Assembly (NCBI GenBank): GCA_016935315.1
Contig: JAFGRD010000100.1
Coordinates: 1 to 64,000 of the forward strand
Length of the DNA stretch: 64,000 bases
From: Pirellulales bacterium
GTDB lineage: Bacteria; Planctomycetota; Planctomycetia; Pirellulales; Thermoguttaceae
Direction: 5' to 3'
The notes under the pieces were generated by a model that saw only the letters and a program-made list of their open reading frames with translations, made no database searches and had not been told where the DNA came from. This document shows, piece by piece, positions 27,182-35,639 of this stretch. How positions within the stretch are numbered: position 1 is the first letter of the stretch; every line of letters begins with the position of its first letter. The translations under genes and the position numbers were made by a program.

Positions 27182-28409
27182 CGCCTTGTAGGGCCGTGTC
27201 CAAGTGTCTTCTCAATTCCGTCGGAACGTCTTCGAGCGTTGCGTGGCGACCCCGCTGCAGGGCCAGAACGTAGAGCACAACGGCCCAGCGGTCCTCCACG
27301 GAAATCTGTGAGCTGTAGCCCGGCATCGTGCGTATGCCGTCCGAGATCGTCTGGAACAGTTGCCCCACGGGTTGGTCGCGCACGACCTGGCTGTGGACCG
27401 ACAGCGGCCGCACCCACTTGGGCTCTTCGCGCTCGAAGGCCAACTGCGAGGTGATCCCGTCGCCGTCGCCCGCCAGGCCGTGGCACGTCGCACAGTAGAT
27501 GTCGTAGCGGCTCCGTCCCCGCTTCATTCTATCGGACGTGACGGCAACGGGGAATGTGGTCGCAGGCTGGCCCTCCACTTCGCCGCGAAGCAGATGAGGA
27601 TCATCTCCGCGCTGGTCGACGGCCATGGTGCCCTCGACCGGCGGCCGCATAGCCCGGCCGTCGCCAAACAGCGGGCTCGACTGCTGCGGGAGATACTTCG
27701 GCTGGAAGTCCATGTCGGAGACCAGATGGAGCCGCGGCGACGCGCTTCGCGTGGCACGGACCCTGGCGATCCACAGCGGCGGCAACAGGGCCAGGCAGGC
27801 CGCAACCACAACCGCCATCACGAGCGGTCGCGGCACCTTCTGCTCGGTCCGCGGGCGGTCGTAGAGCTCGGTTTCGCCGGCGCCAAGCGACCGCAACAAC
27901 GCGGCTGTCCGCGACTCGTCGAACTGCGGGTCGGATGCGTCGATGCCGAGGAAGAAACCGTCGGTCGTGGCCCGGCGGAACCTCGCACAACTCAGCAGCG
28001 GGTGGAACAGCTCCGGCAATCCGCTCAGTGCCAAGCCGCCGCCAAACGCCGCCAACGCGCTGAGCAGGATGATCGCCTCGAAGACGACCGGGATATTCGC
28101 CGGGAGACTGAACCAGGGCTTGCCGCTGATCAGGTAGGGGTAGTCGACCGCATTGGTCCACCATTGCAGAAGCAGCGCGCCAAGGCCCCCGGCGATTCCG
28201 CCACCGAGAACCAACCACGGCAGCAGCGTCCGGCGGCGGCCCATGGCGGCGTCGATGCCGTGGACGGGAAAGGGGCTGTACGCCTCGAACCGCGTGTAGC
28301 CCGCCTCACGCACACCCGAGGCAGCCGCCTTCAGCGCCTGCGGACCGTCGAACTCCGCCAGAAGGCCGGCGACCTGCTTCGAATCGGTTTCGCGGGCAGC
28401 TTGGTCCAT
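27153..28409 (-). CDS. Fused ActD-ActE: DUF3341 membrane protein plus c-type cytochrome
   Basis: A 418-residue fusion. Residues ~1-175 are ActD (DUF3341): GVREAGYTRFEAYSPFPVHG, then two membrane helices and LSGLPELFHPL. A further helix follows near residue 205. From ~230 on comes the monoheme cytochrome ActE, with LVSDMDFQPKYLPQ, the heme motif CATCH and a distal Met in RTMPGYSSQI. In better-studied species ActD and ActE are separate genes. The ATG at 28409 has AGGAA 5 nt upstream. The 115-bp gap before it holds repeat copy B. ActE would carry electrons from ACIII towards the oxidase. Confidence 0.9.
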   Translation of the reverse strand: MDQAARETDSKQVAGLLAEFDGPQALKAAASGVREAGYTRFEAYSPFPVHGIDAAMGRRRTLLPWLVLGGGIAGGLGALLLQWWTNAVDYPYLISGKPWFSLPANIPVVFEAIILLSALAAFGGGLALSGLPELFHPLLSCARFRRATTDGFFLGIDASDPQFDESRTAALLRSLGAGETELYDRPRTEQKVPRPLVMAVVVAACLALLPPLWIARVRATRSASPRLHLVSDMDFQPKYLPQQSSPLFGDGRAMRPPVEGTMAVDQRGDDPHLLRGEVEGQPATTFPVAVTSDRMKRGRSRYDIYCATCHGLAGDGDGITSQLAFEREEPKWVRPLSVHSQVVRDQPVGQLFQTISDGIRTMPGYSSQISVEDRWAVVLYVLALQRGRHATLEDVPTELRRHLDTALQGDARTPDTER

Positions 28410-28423
28410 GGGTTCCTGTCCAC

Positions 28424-28515
28424 TTATTGATGTTTGCATTGTGAATGAACGGGAGGCCGGAAAAATCGGGCTCCCGTTGGTCGCCCTCGCGCATGGACTG
28501 TGCAAGCGTCAATAG
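28424..28515 (-). repeat. Dispersed MITE-like element, copy B
   Basis: About 92 bp filling the gap between actC and actDE. On the - strand it runs from TATTGACGCTTGCACAGT to ATGCAAACATCAATAA, the terminal repeats matching at most positions. It has lost about 14 bp of the right arm, so the internal hairpin keeps only CGGGAG/CTCCCG plus one flanking pair. It is oriented with transcription and leaves the actDE ribosome-binding site intact, 10 bp outside its edge. Confidence 0.85.
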
Positions 28516-28524
28516 GATTCGTTT

Positions 28525-29928
28525 TCAATCGACTTCGACCGCTGGCGCCGGGCCCCGGTCTGGCGGCAGAACAGCCTTCACTTCGGCCATGGCCACCATC
28601 GGCAAATAGCGGCAAAACAGCAGAAACAGCGTGAAAAACAACCCGAAACTCCCCACCAACATCATCACGTCGACGGCCGTCGGTTTGAACATTCCCCAAC
28701 TCGACGGCAAAAAATCGCGCCCCAGCGAGCTCACGATGATCACGAAACGTTCCATCCACATGCCGACGTTGACCAGCACGGCGATGAGAAACATGATCCA
28801 GGGCGTCGTGCGGCACTTCCTGATCCAGAACAACTGGGGAACGATTACGTTGCAGGTAACCATCAGCCAATATGCCCAGGCGTATGGTCCCAAGGCCCGA
28901 TTGGCGAAGGCGAACGCTTCGTACATATTGCCGCCGTACCACGCCATGAACACCTCGACCCCGTAGGCGTAACCCACCAGCAGGCTGGTGCCGAGAATCA
29001 GCTTGTTCATGTTGTCCAGATGCCGCATGGTGATCAGCGACTTCAATCCGAAGTAGGCCCGGGCAGGCACGGCCAGTGTGACCACCATGGCGCACCCGCT
29101 GAAGATGGCCCCCGCGACGAAATACGGCGGGAAGATCGTCGTGTGCCATCCGGGCACCTGGGCCACGGCAAAATCGAAGCTCACCACCGAATGAACGCTG
29201 AGCACTAGGGGCGTGGCCAACGCGGCCAAGAGCAGGTAGGCCCATTCGAATCGATGCCATTGCGTCGCCGAACCGCGCCAGCCCAACGCAAACAGACCGT
29301 ACAGGAGCTGCCGCCATCGCGACGTCGCCCGATCACGCAAGGTGGCCAAATCCGGGATCATGCCCAGATACCAGAACAGCGCCGACACGGTCCCGTAGGT
29401 ACTGATGGCAACCACGTCCCACAGCAACGGACTGCGGAAATTGGGCCACAGGTCCATCTGGTTCGGATAAGGCGCCAGCCAATAGACCAGCCAGATTCGC
29501 CCCACGTGGACCGCGGGAAAGACGCCGGCGCAAGCCACGGCGAAGAGGGTCATGGCCTCGGCGAAGCGATTGATACTGGTCCGCCACCGCTGGCGGAAAA
29601 GGAACAAGATGGCCGAAATCAGCGTGCCCGCGTGCCCGATGCCGATCCAGAACACGAAGTTGACGATCGGCCAGCCCCAATACACGGGGCTGTTGTTGCC
29701 CAGCACGCCGATGCCCGTGACGATCAAGTATCCGACGGCGGCGAAGAGGCCGCCGGTCAGCGCGACCGACACCGCGAACGCCACGTACCACGAAGTCGGC
29801 GGACGAGGACGTTCGGCGATCTCGCAGACGGTCTGGGTCACCGACGCCAAGTCCGCGTCGCCAAGAACCAGCGGCGCCCGACGCGTGGGATCCTGCACCG
29901 TGTTGTCGTCAACCGGGATGGCCGTCAT
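28525..29928 (-). CDS. actC: Alternative complex III membrane subunit ActC (NrfD-like)
   Basis: A 467-residue NrfD/PsrC-type protein with about ten membrane helices. Conserved segments include [57 protein letters not shown] and [13 protein letters not shown]. The His/Asp residues around the quinol site are present. It binds and oxidises menaquinol or ubiquinol and passes electrons to the Fe-S centres of ActB. Its start overlaps the actB stop by 20 bp. Confidence 0.94.
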   Translation of the reverse strand: MTAIPVDDNTVQDPTRRAPLVLGDADLASVTQTVCEIAERPRPPTSWYVAFAVSVALTGGLFAAVGYLIVTGIGVLGNNSPVYWGWPIVNFVFWIGIGHAGTLISAILFLFRQRWRTSINRFAEAMTLFAVACAGVFPAVHVGRIWLVYWLAPYPNQMDLWPNFRSPLLWDVVAISTYGTVSALFWYLGMIPDLATLRDRATSRWRQLLYGLFALGWRGSATQWHRFEWAYLLLAALATPLVLSVHSVVSFDFAVAQVPGWHTTIFPPYFVAGAIFSGCAMVVTLAVPARAYFGLKSLITMRHLDNMNKLILGTSLLVGYAYGVEVFMAWYGGNMYEAFAFANRALGPYAWAYWLMVTCNVIVPQLFWIRKCRTTPWIMFLIAVLVNVGMWMERFVIIVSSLGRDFLPSSWGMFKPTAVDVMMLVGSFGLFFTLFLLFCRYLPMVAMAEVKAVLPPDRGPAPAVEVD

Positions 29929-32900
29929 GCTCTGGGTCGGTGGCTTCGAGTTGAGGGTTCGGGTTACGAATCCGTGCCAGGTAGATCGTGCGCGGCCGGA
30001 TGTTCAGCTCACCCAACAGGGCGTAGGCGCGATCCGATCCGTGCAGCTTCAACACGTCGCTTTCCCGGCCGTCTTCGTCCTCGGCCAGGTCGCCGAAGAC
30101 GATCGCGCCGGTGGGGCAGACCTGCTGGCAGGCGGTGCGAATCTCGCCGTCGCGGATCGCACGCCCGGCGTTTTTGGCCTCGATCTTCGCCGCCTGGATC
30201 CGTTGCACGCAGTACGTACACTTTTCCATCACCCCGCGGCTCCGCACGGTGACCTCGGGGTTGTACTTCATCTTGGCGACTTCGTTGTCCGGGTCCTCAA
30301 GATCCTTGTGGAAATCGAGGTAGTTGAACCGTCGGACTTTGTACGGACAGTTGTTTGCGCAATACCGCGTGCCGACACAGCGGTTGTAGACCATGTCGTT
30401 GAGCCCCTCGCGGCTGTGTACGGTTGCCGCCACCGGACAAACCTGCTCGCAGGGAGCCAACTCGCACTGCTGGCAGGGCAGCGGCTGGAAGGCGACCTCC
30501 GGAGCGTCCTCCCGGCCCCGGAAGTAGCGATCCACCCGCAGCCAATGCATCGCCCGGCCCCGCAGCACCTGCTGCTTGCCGACGATCGGGATGTTGTTTT
30601 CCGCCTGGCAGGCGACCACACACGCCCCGCAGCCGATGCACCTCGACAGGTCGATCGCCATGGCCCAGCGATGGCCTGCGAACGCGTGCTCTCTCCAGAG
30701 CGACTTGAGGTCCGGGTGGTGGACGGCGTGTTTCGCGAAATCGGGGTGTTGGCGGTAGTGCTCCAGCGTCGCCTGGCGAATCAGGCTCCCCAACCGCTGC
30801 TGCCGGCCACGGCGTCCCACCGTGTCGATGGCGTGGTGGTCCTGCGTGTTTCCCAGCCGATAGGGCTCCCCGGTGGGCTCGACCTTCACGCCGGTGACAA
30901 CCGTCATGGCGCTCGTGCCACGCAAGGGATAGACGTCGACGCCGACCGCCGCGACGTTGTCCGCTGTGTCCCCGCCTATGTGTCCGGCGGCCGTGCGCCC
31001 GTAGCCCAGCGACACGGCAATCGAACCTCGTGCCTGGCCGGGCATCACCCAGGCAGGCATGCGAATCTGCCGATCGCCGACCTCGATCGTCATCAGCGTC
31101 TCGTTCTCAATTCCCAACTCCGCGGCCGTAGCCGGGCTCAACAGCGCCGCGTTGTCCCAGACGAGCCTGGTCAGCGGGTCGGGCAGCTCTTGGAGCCAGC
31201 CGTTGTTGGCGAAACGGCCGTCGTAGACCGATGCATCGCGGCAGAAAACGAGTTCCAGCCCACCGTCCTTCGATTCGCCCTCGGCCGGTGTGGCTTCGAG
31301 TTTCGGGCCGCCCGGGGCCGACACGGTCTCCCACGGCCAACGACTCTCGGCAAGCAGCCCGTCGCGAAGGGTCTGCCGCCATGCGGCGCCCTCGTCATGG
31401 GCAATCTCCTGGCAGAACGTGCGACGCACCAACTCTTCAGGTCCGGCGGCCGGCTGCTTCGCCTCGCGGGCGGCGTCGAGGACGACGGCCAGGACCTCGA
31501 TCGGCGACCGACCGCCAAACAACGGTGCGATCATCGGCTGGACGACGCTGTAGGTTCCGTCGTAGGAGCAGACGTCGCCCCACGATTCGAGGAAGTGCGA
31601 CCGGGGCAGGTGCCACGTACACTGCCGCGACGTCTCGTCGCGGTAGAGACTCAGATGGACCGAGGTCTCGACCGCCTGCAGGGCCTCGCCAAAGGCCAGA
31701 TCGGCCGGTGCGTTGTAGACCGGGTTGCCGCCCAGAATCAGCAGCGTGCCCACGCGGCCGGCGCGGATCTCGTCGGCCAGCGCCTTGATGGCCTCGGTGT
31801 GCGAGGGACGGTTGGGATGCGGGACCCGCGTGTAGCCGACGGGCCTGTCCTCACCCACGTTTTCCAGCAGGGCGTTCAAGCGGTGAACCGCCGCGTGGGC
31901 TTCCGCCGCCTGCCCGGGACCGATGCAAACGGCACCCCGACCACGGTTATCGAGCAAGTCCTTGGCCACCGCGTCGACGAATCGCCGGACCGGCTCCGAC
32001 GGCGCCTCGCCAAGGTCTCCGCTGCCGGCCACGACACTCTCCAAGATGGCCAGAAAGGCCGGGATCTCGGTCGATCGCAGCGCGAGCCGATGATCGGCCG
32101 CTGCGCCGGTCAGCGACAGGGAACTCTCCACGGCGTAGAGACGGTTCATTTGTCCCGCCGTCGCGTTCCGATGGGCCGCGAAATCGCGGGCGTAGCGGAG
32201 CGCTGCCGGATGAGCCCCCAGTGGATCCGCGTCCAGGCAGAGGACAACCTGTGATGCATCCAGCGCCAGGTGCGTACGAAGCGGTCGGCCGAAAGCCAGC
32301 ACGGCCCCTGCCCGCTGGTGGTCGTCGCCGATCGGATCGAACTCGAACCAGCGTGCCTTGGGAAACGATCTCAGAAACTCCGCGTGCAGCGCGTCGAGCG
32401 TGGGCGAGCTGTGGGCCTCGGTCAGCACGCAGAAACCGGCCCCTTCGGCCTTGTGCAAACGGTCTGCCTGTTGGCGAAACGCTGCGAGGAACTCATCCCA
32501 ACTCCGCGGGCCTTTCTCCTTGCCGGATCGCAGGCATACGTTCCGGCTGCGGTCGGGGTCGTAGAGTTCGAGGAGCGCGGCCTGAGCCAAGAGGTCGGTT
32601 GCCCCCAGGCTCTGAGGATGGCGCGGGTTCCCCTCGATCTTCACTGGTCGGCCGTCGACCGTGGTGACCTCCAGCCCGATAGCGGCGTCGCCCAACGGCA
32701 TGGCCGTGGTGAAGCGTCGCGGCTTGCCGGGCACTCGTCCGTCGGGCCGTTTGGCGAACGGACGGATCTCTTGCTCTTGCCAGCGGCAGCCCGTCGCTCC
32801 GGCCAGCGCCAGCGAGGCCCCCATCAACTGCAACCATCGGCGGCGGCTGATCCCGCCAGGGTCGGCCTCGGCCGGGAACTCGGCATCGAGGAGCGCGCGG

Positions 32901-32977
32901 AACCGGGGCGTGTCAGCCAATTGTTCCAGGCTGCGCCACCAACTCTCCGTGCTCCGCTGTTCGTCTACCGATGACAT
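29909..32977 (-). CDS. actB: Alternative complex III iron-sulfur subunit ActB
   Basis: A 1022-residue protein. The ATG at 32977 gives a 13-bp overlap with actA. Residues ~45-63 carry a Tat-type signal with SRRRWLQ and an end resembling a lipobox (ALAGATGC). A molybdopterin-oxidoreductase-like domain (~70-740) follows; in ACIII this part lacks the cofactor. A ferredoxin domain from ~775 has four Cys clusters: [35 protein letters not shown] and CTYC...CQQVC. These would bind one [3Fe-4S] and three [4Fe-4S] centres or similar. It relays electrons from quinol at ActC to the heme subunits. Confidence 0.95.
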   Translation of the reverse strand: MSSVDEQRSTESWWRSLEQLADTPRFRALLDAEFPAEADPGGISRRRWLQLMGASLALAGATGCRWQEQEIRPFAKRPDGRVPGKPRRFTTAMPLGDAAIGLEVTTVDGRPVKIEGNPRHPQSLGATDLLAQAALLELYDPDRSRNVCLRSGKEKGPRSWDEFLAAFRQQADRLHKAEGAGFCVLTEAHSSPTLDALHAEFLRSFPKARWFEFDPIGDDHQRAGAVLAFGRPLRTHLALDASQVVLCLDADPLGAHPAALRYARDFAAHRNATAGQMNRLYAVESSLSLTGAAADHRLALRSTEIPAFLAILESVVAGSGDLGEAPSEPVRRFVDAVAKDLLDNRGRGAVCIGPGQAAEAHAAVHRLNALLENVGEDRPVGYTRVPHPNRPSHTEAIKALADEIRAGRVGTLLILGGNPVYNAPADLAFGEALQAVETSVHLSLYRDETSRQCTWHLPRSHFLESWGDVCSYDGTYSVVQPMIAPLFGGRSPIEVLAVVLDAAREAKQPAAGPEELVRRTFCQEIAHDEGAAWRQTLRDGLLAESRWPWETVSAPGGPKLEATPAEGESKDGGLELVFCRDASVYDGRFANNGWLQELPDPLTRLVWDNAALLSPATAAELGIENETLMTIEVGDRQIRMPAWVMPGQARGSIAVSLGYGRTAAGHIGGDTADNVAAVGVDVYPLRGTSAMTVVTGVKVEPTGEPYRLGNTQDHHAIDTVGRRGRQQRLGSLIRQATLEHYRQHPDFAKHAVHHPDLKSLWREHAFAGHRWAMAIDLSRCIGCGACVVACQAENNIPIVGKQQVLRGRAMHWLRVDRYFRGREDAPEVAFQPLPCQQCELAPCEQVCPVAATVHSREGLNDMVYNRCVGTRYCANNCPYKVRRFNYLDFHKDLEDPDNEVAKMKYNPEVTVRSRGVMEKCTYCVQRIQAAKIEAKNAGRAIRDGEIRTACQQVCPTGAIVFGDLAEDEDGRESDVLKLHGSDRAYALLGELNIRPRTIYLARIRNPNPQLEATDPEHDGHPG

Positions 32978-33693
32978 GTCGAGCAATCCGTGGAGGGAGA
33001 AATCCCGTGGTCCTTCATCAGCCGCCGGCCCAATGCGCGCGGGTCCTCGTTGGCGATCCAGGTCAGATCCGTGACGAACTCGGACGACCGCAGGCGGGGC
33101 GCCGGATCGCGGTGGCACTCCAGACACCAGGCCATGCTCAGCCGCTCGGCCTGATAGACCTGCTCCATGTGGTCGATTCGCCCGTGGCAGGAGACACAGC
33201 TTACGCCGCGGCTGACGTGGGCACTGTGGTCGAAGTACACGTAGTCGGGCAAGTCGTGTACGCGGACCCACCGAATCGGGTCACCGCTTTCGTCGCTTTG
33301 CAGAAGCGGCTGCAACTCGTTGACGCCCTCGCCGATGGTCCGATGGCAGTTCATGCAGACCGACGTCGGCGGGACCGCCGCAAACGCGGCCGTCTCTACC
33401 GTGGTATGGCAGTAGCGGCAATCGAGGCCCATCTGGCCGGCGTGTTGTTCGTGTGAAAAGGGTATCGGCTGCTTGGGGGAATAGCCGACGTCGGTGGTCG
33501 TCGGGGAGCCGCCGAAATAGAGGAGAAAGACCAGGTAAGCGGGAATGCCCGCCAAGCCGGCTCCCGCCAGCGGCTTCACCCGATTCACCCACTCTGGAAA
33601 CAGAAGTCTGCCGGTCGTCAAGCGAAACCCGCCGAACCAAGGAATCCGTCTGCTGCCAATAGTTATTGTCTGGCCCGCAACTACTTCCGCCAT
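32965..33693 (-). CDS. actA: Alternative complex III pentaheme cytochrome ActA
   Basis: A 242-residue membrane-anchored multiheme cytochrome with a helix at about residues 40-62. Exactly five heme motifs are present: CRYCH, CMNCH, CVSCH, CLECH and CSTCH, the last at the very C-terminus. This matches the pentaheme ActA of known ACIII enzymes. The start is uncertain: ATG 33693 has a weak upstream GGTGGAG about 20 nt away, and a TTG nearer the first helix is possible. It is the first gene of the ACIII-caa3 cluster. A candidate promoter lies just upstream. Confidence 0.93.
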   Translation of the reverse strand: MAEVVAGQTITIGSRRIPWFGGFRLTTGRLLFPEWVNRVKPLAGAGLAGIPAYLVFLLYFGGSPTTTDVGYSPKQPIPFSHEQHAGQMGLDCRYCHTTVETAAFAAVPPTSVCMNCHRTIGEGVNELQPLLQSDESGDPIRWVRVHDLPDYVYFDHSAHVSRGVSCVSCHGRIDHMEQVYQAERLSMAWCLECHRDPAPRLRSSEFVTDLTWIANEDPRALGRRLMKDHGISPSTDCSTCHR

Positions 33694-33721
33694 ACGCAAC
33701 GACGAATTGCAGGCTCCACCG

Positions 33722-33749
33722 ATTCTAGCAGTCGACGAGCAACTGCCAA
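33722..33749 (-). promoter_or_regulatory. Candidate promoter of the ACIII-caa3 cluster
   Basis: On the - strand TTGGCA (33749-33744), a 16-bp spacer and TAGAAT (33727-33722) form a reasonable sigma70-type promoter 29 bp before the actA ATG. A second TAGAAT is found at about 33788-33783. Both are weak predictions without mapped transcripts. Confidence 0.35.
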
Positions 33750-34193
33750 GTCGGCAGACGAGGTACACGCTCGTTATCGACAATTCTAGACACATGGGCG
33801 ACCCCCTATTGGCGCTATATGTATGCCCCCGCAGTGCCGTCGGCCAACATACATCACACCCCCGATAGACAATAGGGGCACGCCAATGGCACCTGCCGCG
33901 ATTCTACTTGCTCGACGAACTGAAGCGGATCGGTGCCGCGACGGTTGATTTGGCGCCCAAAGCAAAAGCTGTTGCTGGCAAAAGAAGAGGCAACGGAAGA
34001 AGCGGCGTGGGAAGCAGTCGAGAGGCCGGAACCACGCTCGCCCATGCCCGGTTCCGGGCGGCGCTCTGTTTCGTTTCAGCACCATGGCCGAAGGCCCAAG
34101 GTCAACTGCCAGCTCAACACTGTGCCCTCTGTTCCGAAAAAGCCGTGAATTGTGCGCCGGCGGCAACGGGAAAGCTCAATCACACCGATCTGG
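33750..34193. other. Intergenic region between divergent actA and RND adaptor operons
   Basis: About 440 bp between divergent operons with no convincing gene. It contains the long dyad at 33803-33878 and a degenerate sequence at about 33930-34150 that reads as a Lys/Glu/Ala-rich peptide in one frame but has no recognisable domain. Stretches near 33721 and 33898 share GATTCTA..(T)CGACGA..ACTG, suggesting a decayed duplication of the actA promoter area. Confidence 0.4.
33803..33878. repeat. Long interrupted dyad CCCCTATTG ... CAATAGGGG
   Basis: Outer arms CCCCTATTG (33803-33811) and CAATAGGGG (33870-33878) are perfect inverse repeats. Inside them ATGTATG (33819-33825) and CATACAT (33848-33854) pair again. 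The arrangement could fold into a cruciform or RNA hairpin of ~76 nt or represent a small palindromic mobile element. Confidence 0.5.
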
Positions 34194-34223
34194 TTGCAGC
34201 CGCGACGCGCCACTGACTATACT
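34194..34223 (+). promoter_or_regulatory. Candidate promoter of the second RND operon
   Basis: TTGCAG (34194-34199), 18-bp spacer and TATACT (34218-34223). It lies 19-25 bp before a strong GGGAGGAG ribosome-binding site and the leader ORF, so the transcript would have a very short untranslated region. The -10 box is good; the -35 box is moderate. Confidence 0.5.
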
Positions 34224-34247
34224 TGAGTCTACGGGAGGAGTATGCCG

Positions 34248-34319
34248 ATGGCTGCCGCGAGTCCGTTCCGGTTTCCTTGCCTTGGACTTGCCAGGTTTCA
34301 GAAGGCCGGTGTCGAGTGA
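34248..34319 (+). CDS. 23-residue leader peptide upstream of RND adaptor
   Basis: ATG at 34248 follows GGGAGGAG with ~7 nt spacing, the best ribosome-binding site in this neighbourhood. It encodes 23 residues (M-A-A-A-S-P-F-R-F-P...A-G-V-E), ending with TGA at 34317-34319. The adaptor ATG begins 1 nt later. The adaptor itself lacks an equally good site, so translation is probably coupled through the leader. An in-frame ATG at 34242 is too close to the site. No homologue is recognised, and the peptide itself may have no function. Confidence 0.5.
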   Translation: MAAASPFRFPCLGLARFQKAGVE

Positions 34320-34320
34320 G

Positions 34321-35637
34321 ATGAGCAGTGTCAAGCAGAGACAAACCGTATTGGTCGGCTCCGTCGGCCTCAGCGCACTGCTAGTGGGCAGTCTCGTCGG
34401 TGGGCTGGCCATGTGGCGCAGTGCCCGCGAGCAGATGCGAGACCCCGCGTTTCTGCGAATGCAACTCGAAAGCGTCAGCCCGGAGAGCGACAGTCCCGAC
34501 GCCGGTTCTCCGCCGGCGCTGGTGAGAGTGGGTGTGGCCCGTCGGAAGGCGATTCAACCGCAACGGCCGATCATCGGTCGTCTGGTGGAAGTTCGCAAGG
34601 CGACTCTGGCCAGCGAGGTTACGGGAAAGATCGTCGACCTTCCCGTGGAAGAGGGAACGCCCGTGGTCGCCGACAAGACCGTGCTGGCCCGGATCGACGA
34701 CGTTTGGTGCAGTCTGGCCTTGGAACGCTGCCAGACCCAGGAGGCATCCATTGCGGCGCGGCTGGATTTCGAGCGACTGGAATTGCAGCGGCAGCAGCAG
34801 CTCAGCGACCGGGGGGCCATCTCCCAGAGCGAACTGCAATCGAAGCAGGCCACCGTGGACGAATTGGAAGCGAGCCTGGCCGGATGCCGGATCGCGCAGA
34901 AGGAGGAAGGCGAACGGGTCCAGCGGTCCGAGATTCTCGCCCCCTTCGACGGCACGGTGATCGCCAAGCACGCGGAGTTGGGAGGGCACGTTTTGCCGGG
35001 CACGCCGATCGTTGACATCGTTTCTCGGGGGCAAGTGGACGCCCGGCTCATGGTTCCCGAGTCGGTGGTCAATCTGGTCAGCCTCGGCCAGGTGCTCCCG
35101 ATCCGCGTCGATCCCTTAGGCGACGAGGTGCAGGGAAAGGTCGTCTCGGTGACCCCTTACGGCCCGACGGCCTCGCGCACGTTCCCGGTTCGCGTGCGGT
35201 TCGACGACCAACAGGGACGGCTGAAAGTCGGAATGAGCGTGACCGCTCTGATTGCCATGGGGCCGGAACGGGAGGCGCTGGTCGTCTCCAAGGACGCCGT
35301 GCTCGTCCGCCCCGACGGCTCGACGGTTTGGGTCGCCGTGGCCGGAGAGGCCGAACAGGCCGCCGAAGTCCAGCCGGTTCCCGTGCAGATCAGCGCCCGA
35401 ATGCAGCAGGAGTACGCCGTCGAGCCCGAGACGGAGCGGGGCCGTCAACTGCTCGCTCCCGGGGCCCAAGTTGTGGTGGAAGGCGCCGAGCGGCTGATGC
35501 CGGGCCAACAGGTCCGCATCGTCACCCTGGACGGCGGCCCCGACGAGGTGGCCGGACCGAGTCGATCCCGGCGGCAGCCCCGCCCGATCACGCCGCAAGA
35601 CTCGGCAGGTGGCCGGACGGGCGACGAGGAGAGCTGA
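34321..35637 (+). CDS. RND efflux periplasmic adaptor, second system
   Basis: A 438-residue membrane fusion protein. It has an N-terminal membrane helix (residues ~9-32), a lipoyl half LASEVTGKIVDLPVEEGTPV, a helical hairpin (~140-200), the returning strand LAPFDGTVIAKHAELGGHV, and beta-barrel and C-terminal domains. The last ~90 residues are longer and more acidic than usual, ending in a Pro/Arg/Asp-rich tail. It starts 1 nt after a leader ORF and is followed after 2 bp by the pump gene. No outer-membrane factor is encoded here, so it probably shares one from elsewhere. Confidence 0.9.
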   Translation: MSSVKQRQTVLVGSVGLSALLVGSLVGGLAMWRSAREQMRDPAFLRMQLESVSPESDSPDAGSPPALVRVGVARRKAIQPQRPIIGRLVEVRKATLASEVTGKIVDLPVEEGTPVVADKTVLARIDDVWCSLALERCQTQEASIAARLDFERLELQRQQQLSDRGAISQSELQSKQATVDELEASLAGCRIAQKEEGERVQRSEILAPFDGTVIAKHAELGGHVLPGTPIVDIVSRGQVDARLMVPESVVNLVSLGQVLPIRVDPLGDEVQGKVVSVTPYGPTASRTFPVRVRFDDQQGRLKVGMSVTALIAMGPEREALVVSKDAVLVRPDGSTVWVAVAGEAEQAAEVQPVPVQISARMQQEYAVEPETERGRQLLAPGAQVVVEGAERLMPGQQVRIVTLDGGPDEVAGPSRSRRQPRPITPQDSAGGRTGDEES

Positions 35638-35639
35638 CC

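Noticed and set aside
29552-32254. Open frame of about 900 codons opposite actB and actC
   Set aside because: The other strand encodes clear ACIII subunits with Fe-S motifs; the antisense frame is low-complexity and has no motif.
33930-34166. Possible transposase-like peptide (Lys/Glu/Ala-rich) in the actA-RND gap
   Set aside because: The similarity is only compositional; no domain or continuous frame is recognisable.
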